From: Lasiodiplodia sp. COLG20
Taxonomy: Eukaryota; Ascomycota; Dothideomycetes; Botryosphaeriales; Botryosphaeriaceae
Assembly (NCBI GenBank): GCA_009801085.1
Contig: VNWV01000003.1
Location: forward strand, 1,054,001-1,118,000
Length of the DNA stretch: 64,000 nucleotides
Direction: 5' to 3'
The notes under the pieces were generated by a model that had not been told where the DNA came from, did no database searches, and saw nothing but the letters and a program-made list of their open reading frames with translations. A program made the position numbers and the translations under genes. Positions 45,944 through 57,218 of this stretch are shown here, piece by piece; within the stretch, counting starts at the first letter, position 1, and every line of letters starts with the position of its first letter.

Positions 45944-46360
45944 ATGAAGCGGCAGGCGCAACGCAGCATCGCAGGAAACAACATCGATTCTAATATTCCT
46001 GACTCTGATCCTGTCAACACCGACTTGCTTTGGTCCACTGTCAGAATGGCCACGTCAAATACTTCCAGCGATGCATCGACTACCCAGACAACTACGGACC
46101 CAGAGCCTGCTCCAAAAAGGCAAAAGCGGAATTCTGATACTGAAGCGAGCATAGGCGATGCAGACTTCGAAACGACGGTTCTAATTCCGCGCGGTGTCGA
46201 AATTCTTAAGGGTACAGACGCTTACGACTTTCCGCACACCCATTTCAAAACGAAAAAGGCCCCTGAGTCTGGAAAGAAGGCTTATTGTCGGCACGCATCA
46301 TACTTCGGCCTTCTCATTGGGTTTCATGATGCTTGGTACCGCCAGATCGGAAGGTCGTAA
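45944..46360 (+). CDS. small hypothetical protein
   Basis: 138-codon frame with an ATG 47 bp after a good TATA box (TATAAGTA). No signal peptide. The first half is Ser/Thr/Asp-rich and probably disordered, with a basic KRQKR patch (possible nuclear signal). The second half (DADFETTVLIPRGVEILKG onward) looks more ordered and resembles a motif I have seen in uncharacterised fungal proteins of variable copy number, without a known function. It may be truncated relative to such proteins, since the frame ends soon after HASYFGLLIGFHDAWYRQ. Confidence 0.55.
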   Translation: MKRQAQRSIAGNNIDSNIPDSDPVNTDLLWSTVRMATSNTSSDASTTQTTTDPEPAPKRQKRNSDTEASIGDADFETTVLIPRGVEILKGTDAYDFPHTHFKTKKAPESGKKAYCRHASYFGLLIGFHDAWYRQIGRS

Positions 46361-46742
46361 AGCGCGAAACTTGATTTGAAATATATTCTTGTCGACATGG
46401 TCCATTGTAGCCAAGCAGCTTCACTTGATGGGCCCCAAAAAACGCTAGAAGATGCATGTACCAGTATCCAGAAACGGTAGTAATCGGGCTGCCCCACAAG
46501 GCCGTTGGTTAGCTGGACACGAGCCCGCAACGCTAGCGGCGCCGTGATCCTGGCATTACCTGAGCGCTGAGTTGCGAAAACGGGACATGTTGAATGACCT
46601 TACTCCGCATATCAGTAATCAGCCGGCAAGCAGCCAAGCCTGCTGACATTCGAGGTAGCCAGGATCCAACATCATGGCCCTCCCCAATCGAGAATAAATA
46701 ACTGCATCTATGAGACGACGGACTTCACACCGCACAGCAACA
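46361..46742. other. intergenic with TATA-like element
   Basis: 3' flank of the small gene, then AATAAATA at 46693-46700. That element is 43-50 bp before the ATG at 46743 but only 10-17 bp before an upstream in-frame ATG at 46710, so the downstream start is preferred for the next gene. Confidence 0.55.
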
Positions 46743-47651
46743 ATGTCTTCCTCCAAGAACCCAGCATCTGCCCCACCAAACACGGTGATCGTGCTCGTTG
46801 ACCCCTACAATGACTTCCTTCATCTGGACGGCAAGTTCTACAGCCGCGTCAGCGAATCGCTCACTGCAACAGACACCGTAACCCACATGAAGGAACTCGT
46901 GAACGCCGCGCGCAAAGTGCACCTCCCCATCTACTACGCCTTGCACAAGACGTGGAAAGAGGGCAGCTACCAAGGGTGGCGACACATGAACACTTCGACG
47001 ACGCGGATCGACAACATGAGGGCCTTTGAAGAGGGCAGCTGGGGAGCCGTGATCCATGAAGGCCTCGAGCCGGATGTTCTGGGGAACGGCGATGTCGTCG
47101 TCAGCAAACATTGGAACAGCAGGTGAGCGGTGGGCAAAGTCTGCGAAGTTCGGGGTCATGCTGAAGGAGACGTGTCCCCGTGGTGCGGATGGTCATGAAG
47201 TTGTTTTGCTGATGCGCTGTGGATTAGTGGATTCGCCAATACCGACCTGGATTACCAGCTTCGCCAGCGTGAGATCACCCACTTGGTGATTGCTGGGATG
47301 GTCGCCAATACTTGCATGGAGTCCACAGCAAGATATGCGAGAGAATTGTAAGGAAACATGCCTTCCCGAAATTACGTTTCCGACGGCTAGGCAGGAACTA
47401 ATCAGTTGAGATAACTGCTATAGGGGCTACCATACGACTATGCTGTACGTGAAGCTTGTTTCTCATGGCCTAATTACCTCATACTAACTCGATGGGCTTC
47501 TCGCTACAGAACTGATGCAACTGCCGGTTTTAGCACCGCCGGTAAGGATGCTGCGACGAACTTGGTCTGGCCAATTATAGCAGATGAGGTGAAGACGGTT
47601 AACGAGTGGATTGCGGCACTCAAAGATGTACATGAGCCTTCAAGGCTGTGA
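46743..47651 (+). CDS. isochorismatase-like cysteine hydrolase
   Basis: Four exons, 46743-47122, 47228-47347, 47424-47444 and 47510-47651; 220 residues. The third exon is only 21 nt. Catalytic Asp in VLVDPYNDF, Lys in VVSKHWNS and nucleophile Cys in GMVANTCMESTARYA match the Asp-Lys-Cys triad of the isochorismatase superfamily, followed by DATAGFSTAGKDAA. Members hydrolyse isochorismate, nicotinamide or related amides and esters; some fungal secreted members reduce host salicylate, but this protein has no signal peptide. Substrate unknown. Confidence 0.9.
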
Positions 47652-47985
47652 GTTGGACTAAGCGAGATCGATGTAGCACAGAATCTTCCTGTATTTATGA
47701 AACAAACATGAGGTCTAAAGAAAAGGATTGGTTTACTCTTCTATTGAAAACCATGCTCCCCTCCTGTAGGTGCCGTCCCCTACTGGGGGTCACACTCAGA
47801 AGTCATGGGCCCAGACTTACTTATTAGGGCTCATTCTTATTGGTCGACGCATGCATGGGTCCTCTTCGCCGCGAAGACGGCGAAAGGTAGTTCCGTGATC
47901 CGTCGCTCGCTCGCTCACAGCAAAAAAGATCGTCTACCCGCACGACCACCGACTCAACGACGACGACTCCTCACCACCAGGAACA
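47652..47985. other. short intergenic region, uL15 promoter
   Basis: 334 bp between the hydrolase stop and the ribosomal protein start. Pyrimidine-rich and CGA-rich just upstream of 47986. No other feature. Confidence 0.5.
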
Positions 47986-48607
47986 ATGCCTACCCGCCTT
48001 TCGAAGACCAGGAAGCACCGCGGCCACGTCTCGGCCGGTCACGGTCGTATCGGCAAGCACCGCAAGCACCCCGTACGTTCCACCTCGTCTGCGGGCGCTG
48101 TCCGGCTACACCTAAACAGCAGAGCTAACATGCGCATTAGGGTGGTCGCGGTCTCGCCGGTGGTCAGCACCACCACCGCACCAACATGGACAAGTACCAC
48201 CCCGGTTACTGTAAGTGCCAGCTCACCTTCCGAAAAATTTAAACTCACACGCTTTACAGTCGGTAAGGTCGGTATGAGGTACTTCCACAAGGTCCAAAGC
48301 CAGTTCTTCAAGCCCGTCATCAACCTCGACAAGGTACGCATATCGCACCACGTAATAACGCGTCGCCCTTGCTCACACCATTGCCCAGCTCTGGACCCTT
48401 GTTCCTGAGGAGAAGCGCCAGGAGTACCTCACCGCCAAGTCGGCCGATAAGGCGCCCGTCATCGACCTTCTTAGCTTCGGCTACGCCAAGCTTCTCGGTA
48501 AGGGCCGCCTCCCTGAGGTGCCTATTATCGTCAAGGCCCGCTACGTCAGCGCCGAGGCCGAGCGCAAGATCAAGGAGGCTGGTGGTGTTATCCAGCTCGT
48601 CGCTTAG
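47986..48607 (+). CDS. rpl28: 60S ribosomal protein uL15 (L27a/L28)
   Basis: Four exons, 47986-48072, 48141-48210, 48260-48333 and 48389-48607; 149 residues, the same length as the yeast protein. Hallmarks: [20 protein letters not shown], the Gly-rich [11 protein letters not shown] loop (with the neighbouring GG) and [21 protein letters not shown] near the C-terminus. It is a core component of the large ribosomal subunit near the tRNA exit region, and the yeast orthologue is the site of cycloheximide-resistance changes. Three small introns early in the gene are typical of fungal ribosomal protein genes. Confidence 0.97.
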
Positions 48608-49341
48608 ACGAGACAATCAGAGGGAGGTATAAAAGGTTTTCAGTGTGGTAGCTGGGTAAAGTCTTGGTTACTTTACCGAACCGACCATTTCAGCGTGGTG
48701 GCTGGGTAAAGATCGTTCCGGCGTAATAGCTGAACTCGACTCTTACCGAACAAACCCCTTCAACCTCTAAGCGTGAGCTGCTCCGGCGATTGAAAATGAC
48801 TAACTACAAGACGCGTACCCTGGGTAAGTCTTGTCTCTCTGAGAAATTACGTGAACGTGAATGATGCGAAATAATGTAAAAAGTGATCATGCCGACATTC
48901 CTCGAACGTCACCAGTCTAGTGTGCCGTGTTAGGTAGTAAGAGATAGATGTAATATTTTTCAATAACTACTTTGATGTTTAAGACTCACCTCAAGTGCCA
49001 GTATTTTCAATTGGCACTTTCAACTTCTGAGCGAGCGAGACTGTCGTGAACCTTGGAGTTCATGTTAAAAAGTCCGAAGCACCAAGTCTACCGCGTACTA
49101 CGCGACCTTTCGTTTACTAGCTTGAAGCTTGCCACTTTGCGAAGATGCGGTCTTAGTAGAGCTGAATAGAATTACTATAGTAAGCAAATCTAATACGAGA
49201 AACCGGCCAGCAATATTGCGTTTAAGCGAAGACCTGTATTACTGTCAAGAGGCTACACATTTGTGAAGTAAAAACCGTGGAAACGAAAATAAAACTGCTA
49301 AGAATCTCGTACCCAAACAAATCCTTCCCATCTGAGCGTAA
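48608..49341. other. intergenic with short direct repeats
   Basis: Convergent 3' flanks of rpl28 and the NB-ARC gene. A 21-bp unit of the form CAGYGTGGTRGCTGGGTAAAG occurs at 48641 and 48691, each followed by a CTTTACCGAAC-like or diverged copy to about 48752. The remainder is AT-rich. Confidence 0.6.
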
Positions 49342-52300
49342 CTAATTCTCTGATCGTCTCTCAAGCTTCAGCGCTTCATCCGTCCTTCCTACACTGTGAT
49401 AGTGCCATGCTAGATCGGACATCAACTGGACTGTATTAGGGTGTTTCTCACCAAGCTCACTTTTCATCGCCTCTAGACACCTTTCTGCAACCTGAATAAC
49501 GGCCTTATTACTCCTGAGTTCACCTATAAGATAGGTTTGAGTAAGGAGTGCCATCGTATAAAGTGTGATTTGGTGTTTTTCCCTTATCAGGACATTTCCC
49601 TTCTCAAGGCACCGTTCTAAAAGCTCTTTTGCATCTGAGAATCGCCCCATCTTAGCATAACATTTTGCCAAATCTTGCATCGACGAAAGTGTTTCAGGAT
49701 GATTTTCTCCGACGGTCCTTTTTCTTGTTTCGAAGCATTTTTCGTAGAGTTCTGCGGCCTTGTCGTTGTCCCCGTTGTTCGAGTAATATCCCCCAAGATT
49801 GGACATATAACGCAATGTGTCGCGGGCTTCCTCGCCAAGATCTTTTGTTAGTCCTTCGACAACAGCCATTGCAATGTCTATTGCTTTCCCATAACTTCCA
49901 ACCGTAGCATAGTAGATTGCAAGGGAACCTTCTGCCAAGCGTGTCTCCACAGCATCATCTCCAAGAACCTTCCTGCTAGATTCCACGCACCGTTGGACAA
50001 GCGACAACGATTCACCAAGCTTCCCAAGCTTTCCATATACCCAACCGAGGAGAATCATCTGTTTGATTGTGATGGGATGGTCATCTCCAAATTGCTTTTT
50101 CGCCAGTTCACAACATCGCTCTCCGGCTTTTTCTGCCTTCACGAAGTCATCCAGCTCGCCAAAAAATTTCGAGAGACCAGCCATCACGGCAACTATCTCA
50201 GGATGATCTTCCCCTTGCTCACCTTTCATGATAGCTTCGTGTAGTGCCTCCGCGATGTTGATAGCGATTTTTGGCATCCCATGATGGTCATAGATGTAGG
50301 TGAATTCCATAGCGCCGCGTCCTATTACTCTGCTCCGCTGAGCAACCTCAACAAAGTCTTTTTCGTGCTCTTTAAGACACCAGTCAATGTGCGAAAAGAT
50401 ACTTCGCCCGTAACCAAACCATTCAGATTTCAAAGGTGCTAGCAAGCTTGCACTAAGCACCCAGACCGCCGAAAAGAATGCATCTCGCAGCTGTGAGGTG
50501 TCCATTCGATCCCTCATCCACATGTGAATGACTGGGTGAATTGACATATTTTCGTATGAGCCCCTTTCAATTGAAACCAGAGAGTATGAACTCAAAAGTG
50601 CGAATACCTCTCTGAATAGCGCACTATCCCACCTCTGCTCTTTTGTGTCTGAAATTGACTGTGAAGCTCTGGCAGGCTGCTTGCTTTTGTCATCCTGCAT
50701 GCGAGCATACTGAGCCCGAGTGAACCAGGAAAATCTACCTTTTCCTTTCGTTCTTTGCTCGTTCAACTTAGTGGAAGTATACTGGCCTGGATCAGCCCCC
50801 GCCAGGAGGAGTAATTTGCTCTCCAATTGAGAAGCGTTGAAGGAAAATGTGTTTACGCCTAGGTAAGCGTTTTTGATTATTCTCTCCGAAATGTTCTCGA
50901 AGTGCCAAAACGCCATGATTTGAAGGAAATGGAGGGCATGCGCTGCGATGGGACTTGTTTTAGCTGATGATTGAATGTGCGTTGCTGAGAGTTCCAAGGT
51001 AGCATATGTGTCCAGTCGATAGTTTGCTGCTCCCTGGTCCTTTTGGTAGTTCAGAATAGCGCTCCGTTCCATTGCCAGTTTCTCGGGATACTCTCTCATT
51101 GTGGAAAGCCCTTTCCTCAAGTAAGCTGCGGCATGCACAATCGCAAGAGCAAGACAACCGACTGCACTAACGACAAGCAAAGCTTCCGAATGATGACCTT
51201 GGTGGCCAACCAATTTCAGGAGAAGGTCGCACGCTTCGTCCACCTGCATGTTTCCGAGCTCTTGATGGCCTAAGGTTGAGTTGATTGTGACGTTGGGATT
51301 TCGTGACGTGATGATGACGAGTCCGCGGTCACTGGCGGGTAGGTAGAATGACAGATCCAGATTCGGGTCGTCGGCATTGTCATAGATCAACAGCCATGGC
51401 ATCTGTAAGTTCGACAGCCACTTAACAGTGAGTCGGTAGTCATTGTATTTCTCTGGTGAGTAGGTCTTGCCGATCTCTTGAAGGCCTATCTGAACTGAAG
51501 TGTCCGAGTTGGCGTGAACCCAGAAGACAGCCCAGAATCTGTCGAGGAGGTCAGGGAGGGAATCGAAACCGATAAATTGGTGACTTACTTTTCACGGAAT
51601 TCCCACGCAAATTTGACACACAAGGAAGTCTTCCCTGCGCCCGGAAGTCCATATAGCACGAAGACTCTGTTCCCCGTTGTGCCTCGATCTGAGTCGTCAA
51701 AGCAGCTTTCTTTCAAGTGGTTGTATATACCACTCCGTCCGACGTACACAGGTGGCGGGCTGAATGGGACTGTCCAGATCTCGTTTGTGTATTCTTTGGC
51801 CAATGTATCAGAACATGTATTGAAGGAGAGTATGAAGTATTTATTGCTTTATCTCAGGGTAACTCACGCGAGTTTAGAGCTTTCTCAGCCTTTGGAATGC
51901 ACTCAGCCTGCTTCACTGGTAGAGCCAGCAGCAGTTCCTTCATGTATGCGGCTGCAGTTGCAGCAGCATAAGGCTGCCAAATCTTGTTCTTGTGAGAATC
52001 TGCGTAGTCACAGATACCACGGATAACAAGGCATTGAAACTCGTCCATCAGACCTGCCGCTTCCATCTCCACGCAGACAACGTCAAGATCTTCCCTCAAT
52101 TTCTCCCGTGTCTTCGCATCCTTTATGACAGCATTCCCAGATCCAATCGTGCCGTAGAAGACCTTTGGGTTGTTGTCATACCTGGGGAATCGATCGACGA
52201 TCTGGTCTTGGCTGCACTTCCGGCAAGTGGCTCCACCGGGGTGATCGTATGTTGGCTCGAAGAGCTGGTCGTATTGTGCCCCCGGAAAGACAAACCCGTT

Positions 52301-52846
52301 GGCTTTCATTGCCGGCCACCTTTTGTCCATTTCCTCCAGGAACATTGCCACCTTGCTACCACACTGCAGGTGTTCGGCCTGGAGATTTCCGATTGTCGTT
52401 AGAAGCAAGGTTGGAGGCTTCTTAAGTGTGCCAGTCCGTTCGAACCGCCCAGAGGTTCGAAATTTGCCCATATCGTATTGGACTACTCCTCCATGTTCGC
52501 CACTTGGCTTACTGACGACAACGTCACCAAGTCGAATATCATTGTCGTCACTCGGGACGCCGCCTCCGATGCCGACCAACAAGCCGAATCTGATCTGAGT
52601 GAAGTCGTTCAGAAGCTGGAGGGCGACCTGTGCAGCACGATTGTTTCCGATCTCAGGAAGAACAGCAATGACGATATTGTGTCCTCCAATATGGCCTAGG
52701 GTGTAGTTGATCATGTCGCGACTCGAAAGGAGGGCTGGGTGTGTGTCGTCGAGCATTGCTTTGACGGCGGCAAGCTCCACCCCCATGGGGCAGATGATTC
52801 CGACCGTATAGTCATCGTGCTTGTGGGGAACCCCGGGGTTCGCCAT
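49342..52846 (-). CDS. NLR-like receptor: PNP/UDP phosphorylase domain, NB-ARC, TPR repeats
   Basis: Three exons, 52846-51868, 51793-51589 and 51538-49342; 1126 residues with no break. Residues 1-320 are a nucleoside phosphorylase-like domain (YTVGIICPMGVELAAVKAML, LVGIGGGVPS, VVCVEMEAAGLMDEF, IRGICDYADSHKNK). The NB-ARC unit has Walker A GLPGAGKTS (about 375-383), Walker B LLIYDNAD (444-451), an ITSRNP sensor segment and SIHPVIHMWMRDR as an MHD-type block. From about 750 to 1115 come kinesin-light-chain-type TPRs (for example LGGYYSNNGDNDKAAELYEK). Fungal STAND proteins of this type are candidates for nonself or allorecognition receptors; the PNP-type domain is likely the effector and the TPRs the sensor. 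Ligand unknown. Confidence 0.95.
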
Positions 52847-53892
52847 CTCATCTCACGCAGCCAGAATCAATCGCAAAGCGAAGGCTGTGCTGTCCAGAGT
52901 TACACGTTTGAATGCATCAAAGATTTGTGGGAAAAAGGCTGATCCCAGGATCGAAAATGAAAGCAGGCGAAGGGGGATGGAAGGATACAAGCGCACAAGT
53001 GACCATCCAAGTGGTTATGTATGCTTGAAAATTTCAGCCTTGCATGTGTCTGCTATACGCGCGAATGAGAATCCTCGTCTCCAAAGGCGGTGTGATAGAA
53101 TAATTGGGGACGCAGGCTTATGAAGCATCTCATTGGGGAAGACACGTGGCTGGACGCGTTTGGCTCGATCGCATGCACGTTTGATTAGCCTCCAGGAGCT
53201 GCGCCTCTTTGCTGACACAGTCGACCCTCGATAGAGCTATTACGCCGTATAACAATTATCGGGGTATACCGATCGAATCTCCTCTCGCCGATTGTTGTTA
53301 GGGACATAGCGACTCTTTGGTATACCGTAATGGCTACGGTCCACCTCTTAAATCGTTCTGACCAGAAAGAATTTTTTCCACGTAAAAAACGGAGGGCTTG
53401 GCCTAGGAATTTCCGGGTCACTGCCTGATGATTAGGTACCCCTTTTATCCCACCTGGCGATTGTCTTGATTGGTCAGGTGATTTATTATAACAATTCTCT
53501 CGGTACGATGAGTCAAACCCCACAACCGGGCCGGTCGCTCTAGCCAGGGTCGTCTGTATAGTCCGGGGTGTTGAAGTTAAGTCACGTGATTTAAGCTGCA
53601 CTACTGTCTATATATTCGACCCTATCCTATATGTTGGCATAGTTAAATAATTTACTCTTTTCCTCACCTAATCCACGCTTTAGATCGATCCTTAGCACGG
53701 GGAAGTAAGCCGAGTATCCGAATCCTTGCAGCCTCGCCTTACGAACAGCATGATGTTATACTTACTCAGTCAGTAGGGTGGCCGACTCAAAAGACAGAGA
53801 CCTAAATAGTGTAGCCTTCAAGTGCGAGGGCAAAGACCATTGCTTACCTCCTTATAGGGCTTCTAAAGCTCCCGTCTTTTCTTCAAGTCATT
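52847..53892. other. intergenic, possibly decayed element
   Basis: About 1 kb between two minus-strand receptor-type genes. The second half (53225-53890) is AT-leaning and contains TCACGTGA-like and TATATA-like sequences seen in some retroelement LTRs, but I could not delimit terminal repeats. No gene supported. Confidence 0.35.
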
Positions 53893-55663
53893 TTATTCGC
53901 GGCCATGCAAATGGCGTCTCATAGTTAAATCCCATTTCGTGCCAGTGAACCCTCCCGTATGTGGCAACGAACTTGGCACATGAATCGCCTCGTTGTTGCC
54001 CAAAGATTCCACCTCAGATGCATGCATGTTGTTTGGCGCCGTAAATAAGACTTTGAAAAGTGGTCCATCACATGATTTCGAGTTGACAAGCCGTAGAAGC
54101 TCCTTAACAAGCCTCTTCGCATCATATGCTGTGATGACAGTGTCGACGTAGAAGGAAAGTCCATCCAGAATGCAGAAAACCGTAGTCGACCGTGGTAGCT
54201 GGGCGAGGACATACTTGAACCTCCTGAGCACGGGCTTCAGCCTGCTCGAGTCGAATGCTCCGCATCCGATGGCGGTATTGAGATTGACATCCTTGAAATG
54301 AGTCAAGAACTGCGCTAGCAGACTATTGACTATACCGGTTAGCGTTTCTCGTGTATCACGGGCTCTTGCGTGCTCTCCACAAAAGAAGTGCAGCGCAATT
54401 GCATTGGTGCGACCCTTTCCACGTCCATCGCTCTTCCGTCTGGTTTTATCTAACGCGTGTACGAGTCGCGCGCATACGAAGCTCAGAGCTGACTGCAGTG
54501 CTATCTTTGGGGCGTTCCCCTGTACGATGAGAGGTGCGGAGGTCTTTGTGGTAACCCAGGATGCTAGCTTCGGTGACTTGATTACATACAGGCCGCGCTC
54601 CTGGTCTTCCCAGTCGAGTCTTGTCGCTAATTTGTAGTTCACAATCACATCTGTTCCTGCGGCTTCAGGACCATATTCGAGTCTTGAGAGCAACGTATGA
54701 CGAAGCTCCTCTGACGATGGCACTCCTGTAGAGATTGGAGGAGTGTCCAACCGTTTTCCTTCAAAGAAGTCAGTCCGGACATTTTCAAGCATGTAAAATC
54801 AGCAGGCTTACGCAGCTCATATGCAAGGTCTGGCAGTGCTGGGTTTCCATGCAGGAGCTCCATCACCATGTGGCACAGGTGATCAAGACTGATTAGAATC
54901 TCGTGGCTTCTCTCGTTCACGGCCTCCTTAATAGCTTTGCTTCTACTATCGAATCAATCCATACGGCCCACCATCTCCTTTTCACACATGTCTACTTCTG
55001 AGTCAAACCGAGCTTTGCAATCCTTGACTGCTCTGATCTTCTCGCTCAGTTCTGCTCCAAAGCTTGACTGTTGTAGCCCGGCTTTGAAGAACTTCCGGCG
55101 GAGACTGCGGCGGAGGTACTCAAGCACATGCCCCAAAGCTGTCACCATTAAGGTATACATCTCCCAGGTGATGGCCTTGAGACTGTCGGACCGGTAAAGG
55201 GCTTCTGCCCGCTTGGTGTTGTCAAAGATATGCGGTATCTCATGGATGGCATCCATGATCTCATCGGCGATGCTTCTCATTCTGCTGGAAGCCTACTGGG
55301 TATCAGCAATTACAATGAAACTTAACCGGTAGTCTCTCTTTGGTCATTTCTTACCTTGATAATCAGCCCTAGGCCCCCAAGAACCACCGAGAGATACTGC
55401 GACTGTGTCGGAAGCAAGCCGAGCCATCCTTCAACAGCCTCGCCATGCTGGCCAAATTTCCTGCCCAGCCCGCGAACCCGCCCAGCAAATATTTTGGTTT
55501 CTTTATTCTGGTATTGCTCAATAGCTTCATCCAGCTCATCCCATACCTGCTTCATTGTGTATGTGTCTTCGACATTGATTCCAGTTTTGTAATTCTCGTC
55601 GGCTTCGGCTTCGTAGAGTTTCAGAGCTTCGAGGAAAGAATTCTTTTCTGCGTCTGCTTCTTG
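53893..55663 (-). pseudogene. DUF7708-like STAND-type protein interrupted by an in-frame stop
   Basis: Visible coding sequence on the minus strand: 55663-55355, 55292-54812 and 54758-53893, joined in frame. The first part (AEKNSFLEALKLYEAEADEN, then LLPTQSQYLSVVLGGLGLIIK and IADEIMDAIHEIPHIF) resembles the DUF7708 module at the N-terminus of fungal NACHT/ankyrin proteins. The C-terminal part has VFCILDGLSFY, a Walker B-like strand, but no Walker A loop, so it is a degenerate nucleotide-binding domain. An in-frame TGA at 54956-54954 breaks the frame after GRMD; no plausible intron removes it. The start codon is not identified and probably lies in a further upstream exon. The remainder is open, so the stop is recent, a strain polymorphism or an error. 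Confidence 0.7.
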
Positions 55664-56003
55664 CTGAAGCAGTTGACTCGTGGGTCCTTTTCACGCCGGA
55701 CGTGTACACCCCACTTTCTTCCTTATCCTGCCTCTTCCTAACCCCGTGGAGGCTGTGCCGTAACACTGGTGGGGTGAGGAAGAATTGGATTTTGACAAGA
55801 GGGAGGAAATGGATGAGGGCCAGGTTGGCAAGGACCAATGAAGGAAGCCTGAAGTTCGTCAAAGTAAAAGAAGAATAGGTTCAAGGCGCTTGGATTTCTA
55901 CTTGCTGCTTACTTCTAAGGCAGCAAGCATGATGAATATACGGGATTACCGCTATCTCAAACCAACCTCGAACCTCCCTCCACACCACAGAAGCATAATC
56001 CGT
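55664..56003. other. short intergenic or upstream exon region
   Basis: 340 bp between the visible 5' end of the DUF7708-like gene and the stop of the hydrolase gene. A missing first exon of the former may lie here; no ATG with a fitting donor was found. Confidence 0.4.
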
Positions 56004-57218
56004 TTACTTCTCAGCCATGACAAACGCCTCAGGCGTCCTCGCAATAAACGCATCCACACTCTCTACACCGGCGCCGCCACCAACGAACTCTCCAAAAAAG
56101 CTCAGCAACAACCCCGTCACCACCTCCGTCACCCTCTTCCCGGCGATGGTCCCCAACGCCCCCAACGCCGCCGGCGGCACGACGCCGCCCTCCCTCGCCC
56201 CCAGCAGGTCGAACCCCAGCGGCGTATCCATGTAGTCCAGATGCGCCGTGCCGTTGACCTGCACATCGCGCAGCCAGCCCGTCTGATTCGCATTGAATCT
56301 CGCCCACGACGCATCCGCGTCCTCGACGCCCATGAACCGCGCCTCGCTCGCGAGCTCGACGAACGGCGTGCGCAGGTCGGGATTCGGCGCGTCGGGGTCG
56401 GGCACTTGCACCGCCGTGGCGTTCGTGGGGTCCGGCTTGACCAGGTGCTGGAAGGTGCCGTCGAGGTTCGACCCGGCGCGGTAGAGCCCGGGCGCCGCGA
56501 TCATCGCGCCCGCCGACGCCGCGCCGCCCATGCTGTGGCCGAGCACGGCGTAGTGCGTCGTGTTGAACGGCGCGCCGTGCTGCGCGATGAGCGCCGGGAG
56601 GAGGCCGCCGCCGGAGGAGGGGTTGAGGACGGCGGCGAGGTCGGCTAGCCGGTACTCGTACATGTGGTGGATGTCGACGGATGTGAGAGAGCTGATGTCG
56701 CGGATGCCGTCGACGCCGGAAGCGCCGTGGGGGAGGGCTGTGTAGGGCGCCTCGCCTGGGTGGTCGATGCCGACGACGGCGTAGCCGTGCGAGGCGAATT
56801 CGCTTAGGTAGGCCTGGTAGCCGCTGATGGTGCCGCCGGCGCCGGGGGTGAAGAGGAGGGTAGGGTAGGGGGAGGTGCCGTTGCCGAAGGCGGGGTGGGT
56901 GCCGAGGAGGGTAGGGGCCTGGAATTGGAGGTTCGTCGTGAGGAGCGAGAGCGTGCCGTTGGGTACGCCAAGTGCTTGCTCGTAGGCGCGCGCGGTTTTC
57001 GCGTCGAGGTAGGGGACGGGGCCGGCGGGGACTTGCATAGTGGGATAGTAGATTGTCAACAGTAGGATGCCGGGGTTCGGGGTTGGGTCATCTGGGGTCG
57101 TTGTGTGGTTCAAGACGTGCTGGGTGTAGCCGACTTGGTATATCCCGGTTGTATTCCATAACGAAATAGCACTGATGACTGGCGCAAGTTGCGCGAGGGT
57201 GAAAAAGAGCGACCGCAT
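56004..57218 (-). CDS. secreted PAF-acetylhydrolase-like alpha/beta hydrolase
   Basis: Single exon, 404 residues, ATG at 57218. Signal peptide MRSLFFTLAQLAPVISA. The order of blocks follows the PAF-AH/lipoprotein phospholipase A2 type: LLTIYYPTM, a GAGGTISGYQAYLSEFASHGYAVVGIDHPGEAP-like region (oxyanion loop and strand), the nucleophile elbow LGHSMGGAASAG, NLDGTFQ and a final HLDYMDTP with the likely catalytic His. Several NxT/S sites support secretion. Plasma PAF-AH homologues cleave short or oxidised acyl chains of phospholipids; fungal members are little studied, so the substrate is unknown. No frame damage, unlike its neighbours on both sides. Confidence 0.88.
   Translation of the reverse strand: MRSLFFTLAQLAPVISAISLWNTTGIYQVGYTQHVLNHTTTPDDPTPNPGILLLTIYYPTMQVPAGPVPYLDAKTARAYEQALGVPNGTLSLLTTNLQFQAPTLLGTHPAFGNGTSPYPTLLFTPGAGGTISGYQAYLSEFASHGYAVVGIDHPGEAPYTALPHGASGVDGIRDISSLTSVDIHHMYEYRLADLAAVLNPSSGGGLLPALIAQHGAPFNTTHYAVLGHSMGGAASAGAMIAAPGLYRAGSNLDGTFQHLVKPDPTNATAVQVPDPDAPNPDLRTPFVELASEARFMGVEDADASWARFNANQTGWLRDVQVNGTAHLDYMDTPLGFDLLGAREGGVVPPAALGALGTIAGKRVTEVVTGLLLSFFGEFVGGGAGVESVDAFIARTPEAFVMAEK

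Noticed and set aside
53225..53760. Solo LTR of a retroelement
   Set aside because: TGTTAG-like start, CACGTGA and TATA-like sequences are suggestive, but no matching terminal repeat, target duplication or polyprotein fragment could be shown by eye.
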